A DNA stretch of 64,000 nt. It comes from Epiperipatus broadwayi (Eukaryota > Onychophora > Udeonychophora > Euonychophora > Peripatidae). The stretch covers positions 62,001 through 126,000 of the forward strand of contig JAQFVV010012511.1 of assembly GCA_028023455.1 (NCBI GenBank), read 5' to 3'. The notes beneath the pieces were generated by a model that saw only the letters and a list, made by a program, of their open reading frames with translations, did no database searches and was not told the origin of the DNA. Below are positions 47,242 to 59,814 of this stretch, piece by piece. Numbering within the stretch: the stretch's first letter is position 1; each line of letters begins with the position of its first letter. The translations under genes and the position numbers were made by a program.

Positions 47242-47892
47242 CTTAAAAAAATAATTTATTTTATATTTTAAATTGCTTTATGTAAGACTTCAATGTTTTA
47301 ATACAATATGCTAAGACTTAAATGATAACTATCATTCAATTGGATATAAAATTATATAAACACAGTTTCTGTCTTAAGATATTTATTATATGTGCAAATA
47401 TGATTCATAACACATTAAAGTTTATTAATCTTATGTAACAAAATTCTGTATATTTTTCTATTTTTATTGAAAATTGTATTAGTCTAATATTTTATGGACA
47501 TTTCATAATTGTCTATTATGTTATAAAATGAGATTACAAAAAAAAACAAAAAACATTCTCTTAAAAAAAGAGAAAACATCTAATATTTTTATCTAATTGA
47601 CTCATTTTTTGATATATTGTCAACAACTGTGGAAATTAAATTACAAATAAAAATTGTAAATCTATTTTCAAAAAACGGAGAAAAAAATATTAGATGCAAT
47701 TATTTTAAAAAAGTTAATAAAATAAAGAAAGAAAATCAAACAGAAGTAACTTACATCTATAAATCTAACAAAAAATATTCGCATATACACAAATGAATGA
47801 CAGATATATATACTAACATTATCAATAAATAGTTATAATCAAAGATTAAAAAAAAATATGAATGCTTTTGAATATAAACAAATTTTTCCATT
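47242..47892. other. intron between the two upstream exons, 3' part
   Basis: AT-rich; nothing else recognised. Confidence 0.5.
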
Positions 47893-48062
47893 AATATCAA
47901 AACTCCACTCTTTTACACTTTATAGCAAAATATATATTTATTTAATTGATTACAGTTTCAACTGTTCCCAGCAGTCTTCGTCAGATCTTATTCTCACTTT
48001 CTTTCTTCCTCCATGGAATATATATTTTGCTATAAAGTGTAAAAGAGTGGAGTTTTGATATT
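47893..48062. mobile_element. 46 bp perfect inverted repeat around a hammerhead-like motif
   Basis: Arms 47893-47938 and 48017-48062 are perfect reverse complements of 46 bp, enclosing a 78 bp centre. Perfect arms indicate recent origin or continuing correction. I could not identify a convincing target duplication. The layout parallels the element at 36947-37150. Confidence 0.82.
47948..47986 (-). ncRNA. hammerhead ribozyme candidate
   Basis: Minus strand: GAT-CTGACGA, a helix II with ACTG/CAGT pairs and a CTGGGAA loop, then GAAAC-TGTA-ATC. Helix I can form between GAT and ATC. Same sub-family as 36669-36707 (shared CTGGG loop and GAAACTGTA). It lies in sense orientation in the 2.6 kb intron of the host gene. 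Confidence 0.62.
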
Positions 48063-49886
48063 ATATACCATATAAAGTAAGCAAAAATAAAGAAGAGGAG
48101 GAAGAGTCTTGAGGATTAAATTTTTCCATTGTTTGTTGCAACAATAGTAATTTTTTTTAAAAAGCAGATTCAACAAAGGAAAATTACATTATATTTAACA
48201 GAAATCATATTTATGGCTTAAATAGAAATCAGGAAAAAATTTTCTCCCTATAATCTTTAATTATTCTTCATCTATCACACATATGTGAATATTTTGTTAA
48301 TTAATCACAACAAATATTGGATTTTATGCCTTATTCCCCAGTTTAGGAAATAGATTTAGCCATTCATTTATCATTTCAATTTTGTGTTCTTTACTTGTGA
48401 TATAATTTCCATTGTAACTATGAACATGTTAATGTTTTCTTTGAAAAAATATTAATATAAAATAGAAACAATCCCTGCCAAGCACATATTTTTTATAAGA
48501 TATAAGCTTTCCTTTTTTGTATTCTATTTCTTTTTAAAGTTTTCTTTCTTTTTTTTTTTTAATTACAAATATGTGTAGCTATAAATATATATATTTATAA
48601 TTGAATACAGAGACTTGAACAATTAATTATATTAGAGATAAGAGTAGGTGACTAAAAAGCAAAAAAGAATCTTTAAATTGATTTGCAATTACTTCAAAAT
48701 TTATAATAAACATTACTTATCAGCTATAGTATAGATGTAATAATTAAAATTGGAGTTCTATATGCAATTAAAACTATATCCTCATTATCTCACATCTAAT
48801 GAATAAAATTTAATACACTAAGATGCTATAATTTGGAATATTTTTTTTCATCAATAGTTACAATTACACTAACTTTCATTTGCTTTCTTCTAACAATTCT
48901 TTATAAGAAATGACAGTATTTATTTTATTTTATTTATCTTTATTGGCATTATGTCTATGCTGTGCAGCAGTAGTATAAAATGATGCTGGCAACAATAAGT
49001 TGTTATGTTAAAAGCTAAACATTATTTCAAATTGTTGTGTGAAAGAAAACAGTTTTAAACTGCTTTAGTATACTATGCTGAAAGTTAAAGACAATTACCA
49101 GGAATCAGCGACTTAGTGACATTTGATAATAATAACAAAAATAAAATCGATGAAACATATTGTAGTTTTTATTATAATACATGTCATAATATAAGTATAA
49201 TCCCCATGGCATTAAATTTTTTTACTGCATTTATAACTTTAGAAAATATAAATGATACAAATTCTGCAGGCTGTCATTTATAGTGCAATTGTGTAGATAT
49301 AGCAAATGCAATATTTTTTTGTTTAAAAAAGTGATTTCCATCGAAACAGTTCAATCAGTAGTAATTATCTTATCATCCTATCACTTAGCTTTTAAAAATT
49401 AACAATCTTATAGGAGTTAAATATTAGAACAACTTTTCATAATTAATATTTATTGTGTTAGATAATTGAAGCTTAATATTCTTTTATCCATTATTATTAT
49501 ACTTCTTGCATTATCTGAAGTATCTTAAAAAGTATTTAAAATATAATTTATACTGAAGAAATGAAAAATAATTTATCGTTTGTTTTTTTAAGTCTGATGT
49601 CCATTACTCTGACAACAAAATAGATTTATGTTCTAATAATGATAATGATTTACTATAAATAAACTTATGCAATGTACTAAGATGTTACTCATTTATTCTT
49701 TTTGCAATTTCTATATGTATTACTTAATTTAAGCATAACTCCCATAACTGCTTTATATTTTTAAAAAATATCAAATTTTTGCTGATTCGTTACTAAACTA
49801 TTTTTCTTCATTAAAAATTAATTACTTAACAATTAATTTTTTTAAAGAAATTAGCAAACAATAAACAAAAAAAAAAAAATGCATAC
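48063..49886. other. intron, 5' part
   Basis: AT-rich with no repeat boundary or coding signal recognised. Confidence 0.5.
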
Positions 49887-50152
49887 ATAAGGAATTGCTT
49901 GTTCGCCGAGTCCGTGAAAACATTCTCTGAAGCATAGATAACATACTAGGACGGTTAGTCATATGAGAAGAACCTACATGAGATGAACCATGGGAACTTC
50001 CTGATAACTGACGATTAAGTAAAATCCGCATAGGATGAGTTTCAGTAGGTGTGGAAGAGACTAGTTCATCAGCAAGATCATCTTTATCCTCCTCTGCATC
50101 TTCTTCTATCACTGAATTGAGATTTATAAAACCAGCTTCATGTTCTGGAACC
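49887..50152 (-). CDS. upstream coding exon of the unidentified gene
   Basis: On the minus strand GTGTCTGTAG precedes the exon, which starts with the last base of a codon and reads VPEHEAGFINLNSVIEE, an acidic run, ELVSSTPTETHPMRILLNRQ, a SGSSHGSSHVGSSH low-complexity block, and SMLQRMFSRTRRTSNSL. I place the donor at TTAT|GTATGC because it leaves one base that joins the CT of the next exon to give Ser and keeps the frame. RRTS is a classic basophilic-kinase site. A frame that continues to 49822 runs into an intron-like T-rich tract. Earlier exons were not found up to 64000, so they lie upstream of the window or are too short to recognise. The protein family is unknown to me. Confidence 0.75.
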
Positions 50153-50175
50153 CTACAGACACAAAAAAGTAACAT

Positions 50176-52630
50176 AAAATATGTTACAAACGATTACAAA
50201 AAGTAAAATATCCACTTAAAAAGACATTTAATATCAACAAACAATAATGTGTTTATCTCATTGTTTTACCAGTCTCTCAAAATGAGAGAAATCTATTGTC
50301 AGATATCTTAGCCACAAAATTTCATGCATTGTATTAATGTATCCATTACATACCTTGTTCTCAACTAGGTTTGAATTTGGTAAACAGCATAATTTTTTTC
50401 AGATCAAAAGGTTTAGAATGTTTCCTTCAGATAGCTGCCCATAACCATCACATAATAGTCATGGTATACCATGTACATCTTTAGCAATAATTAGCTGGAA
50501 GCTAATGATTCTAGTTTAATGAGCATCAGATAGTGGAAGAGGTGTGCACTTCCATGAATGCTAAACTCACAGCTTATGTCTTCCATCATCAGGTGAAAAT
50601 CAAGGGCATTTAATAAAATAAATATTTTAAAATTTAAATAGGAAGCATTACTTTACAAATATCCTTTCTAGGCAGTTTTTTTTTGTTTAACAAAAATTCA
50701 CAATAGCATTATGCTCATTATAATCATAAACTGATCCACTACAATTGCTAATTTAATAGCTGAAACTTGCTTGCATGTCTAAAAAAACCATGATGTAATG
50801 TAAAATAGTTTCTCCTTAAATAAAAACAGAAATTTCAGTGCAAACGCTATATGCTTAGGGATCCAGTTATGATGCTATCAAAAATCACTGATTTTTTTAT
50901 TAAAATCAGGAATCTCTGGGACAATAATACCAAAAAATCTATTGGTTATCATATTTCTCCTTTTATCATTTCTCTAAAATTATGAAATCTTTAGAATTTC
51001 AAATCTATTATATTTTCTATTCCATTATTACAACATTATTTTTATTCATTCAATAATTTAAATTTCAAGTTTATTCTCATCATTATACAATCCCAATAAT
51101 TTTTTTTTGTATACTCAATTTATATTTATTTTTTCATAAATTCTATGTTACCATTCTTATGAGATGATACGTATCTATATTCAAATAATAAATTAATAAA
51201 ATTTTCTAAAGTTTTTTTTTTATAACCTCCTTCGCTTCAAATGATTCATTTACCAATATTTTCTATGTTGCTAATGTTCTTTTTCAAGTTTTAAGGAAAA
51301 GACTACTTTCCTTACCATTATTATAAAATATCGCACTCCTGATAATCTTAATATTTTTATTCAGTTTTTTTATTTTCCATCTGATTTTCATCTCTCTGAC
51401 TCCCTGCTTTTTATTAGTTACAATATTTCTTAATCTAACCTTTATTATTATAATAATTAACAATTTTCATAATTCATTCATCTCAATTTTTAAACAAATA
51501 AACCAACTCAAAATTTTCTGCCAATTCTTTGGTAAACCCTGCTATCTCTTTAATCAACTTGGTGTTAGTTCCTACTTTAAAAGCTAATTACAAATTATTT
51601 TAGGTATTCTAATACAATCCATACATTAAAATTTTTCTGAACATTTTAAACTTGCATTTATATCTCTCATGTAAAAACTGGCATACCATCTCCCCATCCA
51701 AAAATATCTTCCTTACTTCTCTTAGAATTCAAAGAAAAATAGAATATCTAATATTTTATTACAAACACATAATGCATCATTTCAATATATTAATTAAACC
51801 TAGTATCATTAAGAAATAAAAACATGGCTTATTTATTGTGATCAGAAATCATACTCTAACCTAATAACCTTTAAAATATCTATCCATTTCCATAATATTT
51901 TCTTTGTCCATTTAATAATTTTAATGACAATGTTATCATTAACCAATCCCAATATAAATGGCAAAAAATACTTTTTTATATATTCATTTAAATTTAGTTA
52001 TTTATAAAAATTAAAACATTTCTTTTCATTTTTTTGCTAAACTTGTTTTTATTACTAAAGTAATCCTGTAAATTTAATACAACAGAATACACATTATTTT
52101 CTCATGCACTGATGTTTAAATTATTTAATGTAATCTTTTTCAAAGTTAATAGTATTTCAAAAATATTTGTCTGAAAAATAAATATATATATAAAATGTAT
52201 CAAAAATATATAATATAAATATTTTTACAAATATAATATTTAACTTCTCTAATAGAGAAAAACTTTTTTTAAGAGCTAGATTTCATTAAAAAATTGTAAA
52301 CGTATTTGGCAATAATATTTGTATTACATATTTTTGGTATACTTTATAATTTACATTTTTTGTTTTTATTTTTCTGACTAATATTTTTGAAATGATGTTA
52401 ACCTTTAAAAAAAAAATAAAATTAAACAATTAAAACATAAATAGATGAAAAAAATAAGTAACATATTTTGTTCAGATTAAATTAATTTACATAATTAAGC
52501 TTGAATAAATAAAACATAATTTAGGAAAGAATCAAAATAATTGTTTTGATTTTTTATATATTAATAACTAGTGAGTTTGATTAATTTTGGGGAAAGAAGG
52601 AGGAATAATATTTGGAATTACAAAAATCAT
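50176..52630. other. intronic or upstream stretch, partly LINE-like
   Basis: From about 50930 to 52060 the plus strand becomes T-rich and G-poor like the minus-strand LINEs elsewhere in the window, but I could not read a conserved motif. No exon is recognised. Confidence 0.4.
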
Positions 52631-52639
52631 TTAATTTGT

Positions 52640-53370
52640 CTTTATTTTTTCATAAATTCATTCTTCCAATTGAAAATGCTCACACTCTGATAAGAAATGG
52701 CTAATGTTTTTCTCATTTTTTTTACATACATTTAGTTTACAAAACATGTGTAAAATACTATTCCTTAGATAAATTTTCTTCCATAGTTCCAAATTAGCAA
52801 TCCAGCAATAATTAACTTTTTTCCTTCTTATCCCATTTTTCACATAATTTATCTTGATCCTCTTTAAACATCCTATATTCCAAAAATATAGTCCATGCCA
52901 TTTCTACATAAAGTACATCTACAGAGTAAATTCTTATTCCATTTTTTTATTATTATCTAAAACTACTGCTCTTGCATCAAATATAAATAAGGTTCCTGGT
53001 AGTGTTATATATCCTTTCATATTTTTTAATCCGTACTTTTCCATTATTCTCCCTTTTTTTTTTTCTAACCAATTTATCCTCTTTTCTCACTATTATATTT
53101 CTGTTTCTGTACTTGTAGTATATTTTTTATATAAATACATAGAAATAAATTATTTATCCACTAACTTTGCTTATAACAAAATCTTTGTTGGTCAATGCAA
53201 TCTAATCAAACATTACTTTTATTAATTCATATATTGTAGTCTTTGGAAAAAATTTAATTTATTTTTAATTTTCCTATTTAAAATCAAATCCATACCATTC
53301 TTTCTTCAATGATCTCATTTGGTGTCAATAATTCTCCAATGAAATAACTACCTACTTCTTTTTATATCAC
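52640..53370 (-). pseudogene. LINE 3' end remnant, copy 1
   Basis: A minus-strand open frame at 52658-52843 reads WIANLELWKKIYLRNSILH and then NISHFLSECEHFQ, the Cys-His block common near the C-terminus of non-LTR retrotransposon polyproteins (pattern E--HFL-EC--F). Upstream sequence to about 53370 aligns with 18.38-18.8 and 55.58-56.0 kb. Confidence 0.6.
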
Positions 53371-53379
53371 AAAAAAATC

Positions 53380-53819
53380 AAGTCAGATGTCACATGACCT
53401 ATTTAAACAAGCTTGCATTACAAATATTATATAAAGAGCTCACAAATAAGCTCTTAACAAGCTTTGTAGAATATCCCTAATCCCAGACCAGTTCCTGCTA
53501 CTGGCTTCCTCAGTGAGGTGCTAGGATATTCAAGCATTAGATTAAAAATACCAGGACAAGCCCAGCACTTTATCTAATGGGTAATTATTAAGTAGAAAAT
53601 TTGAAATTTTCAAACATCCATATGTTTTCCAATCCAGCTATTTAACTTAAATAGGCAGATGAGACTGAACTAAGTTCAGATACACCACATATTAATAGCT
53701 TTAGCAATATAAAATCGCCAAAGCCTTAATAGCAAAAAATAAAATCACAAAAAAATAAAGTTAGATGTCACATTACCTAATTTAAACATAACATTTAATA
53801 TAACATTTATAATACAAGT
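53380..53819 (-). repeat. hammerhead repeat, diverged relative of the 467 bp family
   Basis: GT-AGATGTCACAT-ACCT occurs at 53382 and again at 53760, a 378 bp period, so this is one unit plus the start of a second. The internal order (AAGCTTTGTAGAATATCC, ribozyme core, CTAATG block, CAATCCAGCTATTTAAC, ACTGAACTAAGTTCAGA) parallels the 467 bp repeat (GGTCTGAACTCAATTCAG). Confidence 0.68.
53480..53518 (-). ncRNA. hammerhead-like motif
   Basis: Minus strand: CCTCA-CTGAGGA-AGC-CAGTA-GCA-GGAAC-TG-GTC-TGGGA. Helix I and the GUC triplet are kept; CUGAUGA and GAAAC each have a change, so activity is unlikely. Confidence 0.55.
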
Positions 53820-53829
53820 TTGTTTAAAT

Positions 53830-55350
53830 TAGGTTCCAACATAAAAATCTATTTTGTAGATAATCATTTATTCAATATTTATTTTTCCACATTAACATTT
53901 TTTTTTTTTAATCCAATTACAAAACAAATAATCCAAATTATTCCAGTAATATATATATTCTCTTGTTTACTTAAGATTGAAGTTTATGTAATAATTATTT
54001 TCTATAGAATTATCAGAAAATTATATATTTTAATAATCTTATTTCTATATATATTAAATTTCTTTTTATTCTCCATGCTTGTTCTCCAATTTTCTAATGT
54101 CAAACTTCTATTATTGAAACTATTTTTCTATCTCAATCGTTACTACTACAACAATTAACAGTCCTTATATTCATCTCACTTTTTATACAATATAAAGTGA
54201 TTTAAAATCTGTCTAATTCGTTAGCATATTCTGTTATTTTCCACATCCAATTTGTTTATCAAGCATTTTTAACTTGCTTTTTGCATTCTTCATGTTAAAT
54301 ATGATTACATCATCTCCTTGAATTTCTGCCTTTGATTTTTTTCTTACTAACACATCATTCCTATAGATTAATTCTCGCACTCAATCTTCTTCTACACAAT
54401 TCTATATCATCATATCTCTTAAAAAAAAAAAAAAATTTTTTTTATCAGACCTCTCCTTTTTTTTTTTTTTTTTTGCCTTGCATCATTTATTAATTTTATT
54501 TCTTAATCACCCAAATATCCATTTGATTATTTAAATACGATTTTTAAATAATTATATCTACTTACCTCTTTCATATTTATATCTTTTTAAAAAACTTCTC
54601 TTTTTCTAACATTTATTATTATTAATTTTTCTTCCCTAAATTTTATTCCTATTTCTTTTCCCAGCCTTATTATAAATCTTCAAAAATATTTCTGTCTTCC
54701 CTACTCTCTGCACACAAGAAAATATAATCAGTAAATAAATAAAAAAAAGGCCACTAATATATACAATTTATCATCTATTAATATTATCTTCATATAATTT
54801 TCTAATTCTTCTATTATCAACTCAACTTCTCTTAAATGCAATAAAAACAAAATAAATCACAAGACACAACCCAGCATCACTTTTTAATTCTAATTGAATC
54901 TGTATATTGTAAATAATAAGTGTAATAGTTATTTTTATATAGTTTCCTAATCAAATTGACTCAACCAAATTTAACATATTTGTTCATAAGCTATTTCTAC
55001 TGACTTTGCTGTAAGCCTTTTTTATGTCTGTAAAAGCCATTTACAAATATTTGCCTATTTCCCTTCCATTTCTATAAGTTTGTGATTATAAATAAATTAC
55101 TATCTATCTTCTGATCAGGTAATGATATAAAATGGCTTCTTAAATGAAATTAAAAGCCAAGTTAAACATTCATTCCTTCCAAAATCATTATATGGCACAA
55201 TAAACTCATCCATTTCTTATTCTTTATTATCCAATTATTTTTATAGCCTTGATTCATTTTTTTTTCTTTTTCAATTTAATAAAAGGTGATCCTTAGTTTC
55301 ACTATCTTATTTTCATATTTTTTAGTTTTATTATAAAGATCTAAACAAAA
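53830..55350 (-). pseudogene. LINE reverse transcriptase remnant, copy 2
   Basis: Minus-strand frames give AFTDIKKAYSKVSRNSL (54991-55040), the first catalytic block, and DYIFLCAESREDRNIFEDL (54676-54735), matching ADDIVLLAES-EDL with the catalytic pair altered. Spacing and order fit a non-LTR RT. The 3' part down to 53830 is poorly conserved. Confidence 0.68.
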
Positions 55351-55369
55351 AATCATAAAATTTCTATTT

Positions 55370-56150
55370 CACTTTCTTTTAAATTTCTTCCATTCTCCTT
55401 ATAATTTATCCTATTCCTTCTTTCAACATCCAACACTTCAAAAATAAGTGTTCAGCACTCTCTTTCATCTCCTCATAAACTATATCAAATTCTTGTTCTA
55501 TTTTTATCTTCCCCTGATATCTAAAGTTGTTCAATACTTTATTTTCTATTTCCCCATAAATTACATCCATATTCAAAATTCTTATTCCATTTTTATCTTC
55601 TTCACCTAGTAACACTTGCCCTTGCATCAAATAACAATAAGTTTCTTTTAATATTATCTTGTGATCTTTCGTATTTTATAAAATTATTATTCTTATATAA
55701 TTCCAAACTAATTTTTCCCCCCATATTTGTTTTCTATAATTCTTATTTCCTTTTTTCTAATCAATTTACCTATTCCCTTTTTCCATTCCTTATAATTTTG
55801 CATCTGTAATACATCCTCTATACATTTTATTTTTTATATAAATAAATGGAAATAAATTGTCTACCTATTAACTTTGCGTGTTGCAAAACCTTTTTGTTCA
55901 ATTGTCTTTTCCATATAATCTAATTAAACACTATTTTTACTAATCTATTTTTATTCATTTACTGTAATCTCCAAACATTTTAAATTTTCTTTAGTTTTCC
56001 TCATTAAAAATATAAAATCCACCCCATTTCATCTTAAATAGATTTATTTGTTTTTCACAATTCACTATCCAATGAATATCTATCTACTTCTTTTTTTATT
56101 CTATTTAAAAATTTATTGATTTCTCTGGCTGATACAAAGTACCACATTTT
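55370..56150 (-). pseudogene. LINE 3' end remnant, copy 3
   Basis: The open frame 55406-55630 includes ESAEHLFLKCWMLKEG, the same C-terminal Cys-His type block as the copy at 52.66 kb, preceded by GQVLLGEEDKNGIRILNMDV. Alignment with 18.38-18.8 and 52.9-53.3 kb continues to about 56100. Confidence 0.65.
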
Positions 56151-57330
56151 TAAATATTAAAGCAAACATTATCATTCCTTTATTATTATAAGACAAATAT
56201 TCAATACCATTCTACTTTTTGCTTTTTTTTCTCAGCTCTAACTCCAAACTAGCTATATAATTCTTTTTTGCATTTAACAAATTACCTAAATACCCATGCC
56301 CTTCCATTTATTTATCTCCCCTTTTCCAAACTCCAATTTTACCCTTCTCATTAAATACTGGATTACAATTTTCCTTTACTAAATTTAATTCTCATGCTTT
56401 ATTTTATCTCTGCACACTTGTCTAATAACAACTTCATATCTTTTACATTATTTCCAAAAAAAGCGTCATTCATAAAATGAATAAAAAACCTCACCAAAAC
56501 TCTGACCTTAAATATTGAAATGAGACAAAATATTTTATAAACTTTATTAAATTATTATCAGAAAAAAACATTTCTTCTCTTTAATGAAAAATCCTTCAAT
56601 TCTCCAAAAAAAAAAAAATTCATTCACTCTTAATTTTTAAAGAATATAATATTTAATAATATTATCATTTTGATTTGGTTATTTCTAAGTAAAATAGATT
56701 AACAGATAGCATTATTGATTTTTGTATTCTAGTAAATAATTTGATTAAGAGAAAAGTTTGCAGCCTTTAAATGATTTATTTTATCTTAAAGCTGTAAGTG
56801 CACCTCTCATTATCTTTGCATTAATTTATAGAGATTAAAAAAGAAATTCAATCCAGTGTTGCTTGAGAAATGTCTCAGCTATTTATTTATAACTTGATAA
56901 AAGAGGCAATCTTAAGCTCTCCTTCCCCCTTCTTGATTAAATATAAAGATATACAGGTAACAAATATCAAGGTCAGTGAATAAATTTAGATTGTTTAACT
57001 ATAAGTTTATATTGTAAGTGAAAATAATTTTGAATAAATATTTCCAAATGTTCCTATGGCCCAAAGGATTCTACTAACATGCTTATAACTATAGCAGTAG
57101 AAGAATGCAGTTTTTCTAAACTGAAAATTAAAGAAAATTAGAGAAAGTAACAAAAATATTTGCTTAATGTGTCAATTTTTATTACTTATTATATTTTAAT
57201 TTGTTTTGTTAAAAAATTTTAATTTTTTTTAGTTTTTTTTTTTAAAACAAATATATTTACTTTTATTTAATACATATTTTTGCCTATTGAATCCATTAAT
57301 TTGTTCAATGAAACAATTGTTTTTTTTTTA
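56151..57330. other. AT-rich stretch, possibly LINE at its lower end
   Basis: The LINE-like base skew fades by about 56600. Nothing else is recognised. Confidence 0.4.
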
Positions 57331-57650
57331 ATAACTAGTCCCATTACAGAGCAAAGGCTTCTAAAGTTTTCCACAAAGGAACAGTGATGAAAAATGTAGT
57401 ATTTACTTGCTTGTCAATTGCCAGACAGTGAGGGTTTGGGTGACTTTCCATCCCTGTTTTATATGCTATCTAAAAGTATCCAGATATCCATTTATCAACC
57501 AATGTGGATGATTAGCTGGACTAACTATGAACCAGCTATTGAGAGTAAAATCTCTTCTTGAAGAAAAATGATCATTTAACTCTGGTTTGAATTCCAAATT
57601 GTAGGCAAGAAGCCAGATGTATTATCTCTGCACCACAAGGTCCTTATAAA
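57331..57650 (-). repeat. tRNA-derived SINE candidate
   Basis: On the minus strand TGGTGCAGAGA (A-box-like, about 57628) is followed by GGCTTCTTGCC and then GGAATTCAAACC (B-box-like, about 57583), the order and spacing of a tRNA promoter. A body of about 230 bp follows, ending near TGTAATGGGACTAGTTATT and a run of A. Length and layout fit a SINE; no second copy is in the window. Confidence 0.5.
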
Positions 57651-59814
57651 TAATTACTTTTTCAATAATTTTAAAAGATGGAGTTTTTAAATTTTGCCTC
57701 AGGCATCGAAATTAATTTGCCCATTCCTGGAGAGCCAGCCTATTATCTATTCTTCTGGTTTCAACTATAGAAATCCCTATTCCTAAATCTTCTATCTCAA
57801 TTCTTTTAGAAACAAAATAAGAAATGACAGTGATATTGGGCATCTCTGTTTTATCTAATTTTCCATTTAAATTAAATTTATTCTATATTAATCAAATATG
57901 TAAATTATATTGTGCTGCCATCTGTCGATATACTTAAAAAAAAACTATTACAAATATTAAAATTATCCTAAAATCAAATGGCACATGATTACTGGTTTTC
58001 ACTTACATATATTTATATAACAACATATCCATGTAATTATAATCATACAGATTTTTTTTTTACAATAGTTAAAAACTAAAGCTAAACAGAGCTAATAAAG
58101 TTTTTAAAAGAGAGAGTGGAGATAAAGATAAAACATTCAATTAAATCAGATGTGAAAACTATAATTAAAAAAAACTTTTAGGATTATATATAATTTTAAA
58201 CCCTTTACAATATTTACTTGTGAATAAATTCCTAACAATTTAATTATTTATAACTTTATAAATATTTTAAATGTAATTTTTTCTCTTAAAAAAATAAATC
58301 CTTAATTGATCTCTAACAGAAAATTTAATTATTGTTTACAAATAAATGGTTGTTAACTTCTTTGTTTTTAAACATAATTTTGGTATTACATATATTGTAA
58401 CTCATGCCTGAGTTTACAGGCATAGCTTTAATGTAAATATATTTCTTTATTATATATTCTAAAATATTAAAAGTCATGTGTATAAAATAAATTTCAAAGT
58501 GTTTTGAAAATGATAATAATAATTGTAAAAAGTAAAATATTTTATTTTGAAATGAAGAATTATTATTTTTTTAAAAAGGTTATTGCTATGGGAACCAACT
58601 GAAGCTTCTTCAATCGTTTGTGTTTCCAAGAAAAAGATGGGAATTATTGTTACTTCTTCATCATGTCACTTACTGAAAGTCAGTAAAATATTGTAATGAT
58701 TATTTAATATTTAAACACCAATATAGTATATATACTTAATCTAGATATAATTAAAGAAGATTTGAGCCCAGACTTTCAAGCTCCCTTTAGTCATTCACTC
58801 TATGTAATACAACCAATACCCATGACCACATACATGTGAAAAAATTAAATAATTTCCAATAAGATTCAATTCTCCTTTAATGATTAAAAAACTCCGGAAT
58901 GCCTTCCCTGATGTAGCTGACTATGGAGCTGAAAACAAAGGAATGCCTTCAAATTAACTTTGAACCTGCCGATCTATTCATTGCTATCTAATGCTGAAAC
59001 TAAATATGTGCTACTTATTTGCTATAAGAAAAAGCTATCAGATAGAAATATTCTTCTATAAATTAGTAAGTAAATCTACTTATTTCAATCCTCTAAATGC
59101 CTAGGAAACCCTCATAGGAAAATCACAATGGAAACTTTCGTGGTGAAACTACCATGGAATGAATCAAAAGAATTTAAAATGTTAATATCGCTAGCAGACA
59201 TTTAAAATTAATGATTTTAATGGTTATATATTATAAGGATCACTTACAATCACCAGGAAACCACTTATCCCAGTCTAAGCAACTACTAATTCAAACCATA
59301 AGAAATTTAAACCCTATCAATAAAAAATACCTTAATAATGAATGGCTGCATAGGTGGCAAATACAGTTTGATATTTTAAAAAAAAAAAAAATATCAAAAA
59401 AGTAAAAACAAATTACTGCAATTAAAACAGAAAGTATAAAAATTATAATTCAGTATAAACTGGCAGATCACTTATACGTATATATAAGTTAAAAAAATAC
59501 ATAAAACCAAAAGTGACTGTTTATGTACTATTGACTGACTTTGGTGACAACAGAAAAGAGCAATCACGCAAAGCGATGACCTCATGTCAAGCTATTGCTA
59601 GGTAACCAAACATAGAAACAAAATAAAGAATTAATTAGATGATTATTTTAGCCTGATAAATTTATAGTGTATGTGTAATAGTAGGTCAGCACTGCGAGAC
59701 ACAAGCTGCATGTTTTCACGGCTGGAAACAGCATCTAATTGGTAGTTCTACATTATCATTAAAATAACGGAAGTCGACTTTTTTTTTCTACTCTCTATAA
59801 CTTTAAATATATAT
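57651..59814. other. non-coding stretch, nothing recognised
   Basis: AT-rich; short frames such as 59211-59405 have no conserved motif. Confidence 0.5.

Noticed and set aside
49822-49886. coding extension of the upstream exon
   Set aside because: The frame runs into T-rich intron-like sequence, and the GTATGC donor at 49886 gives correct phase with the next exon.
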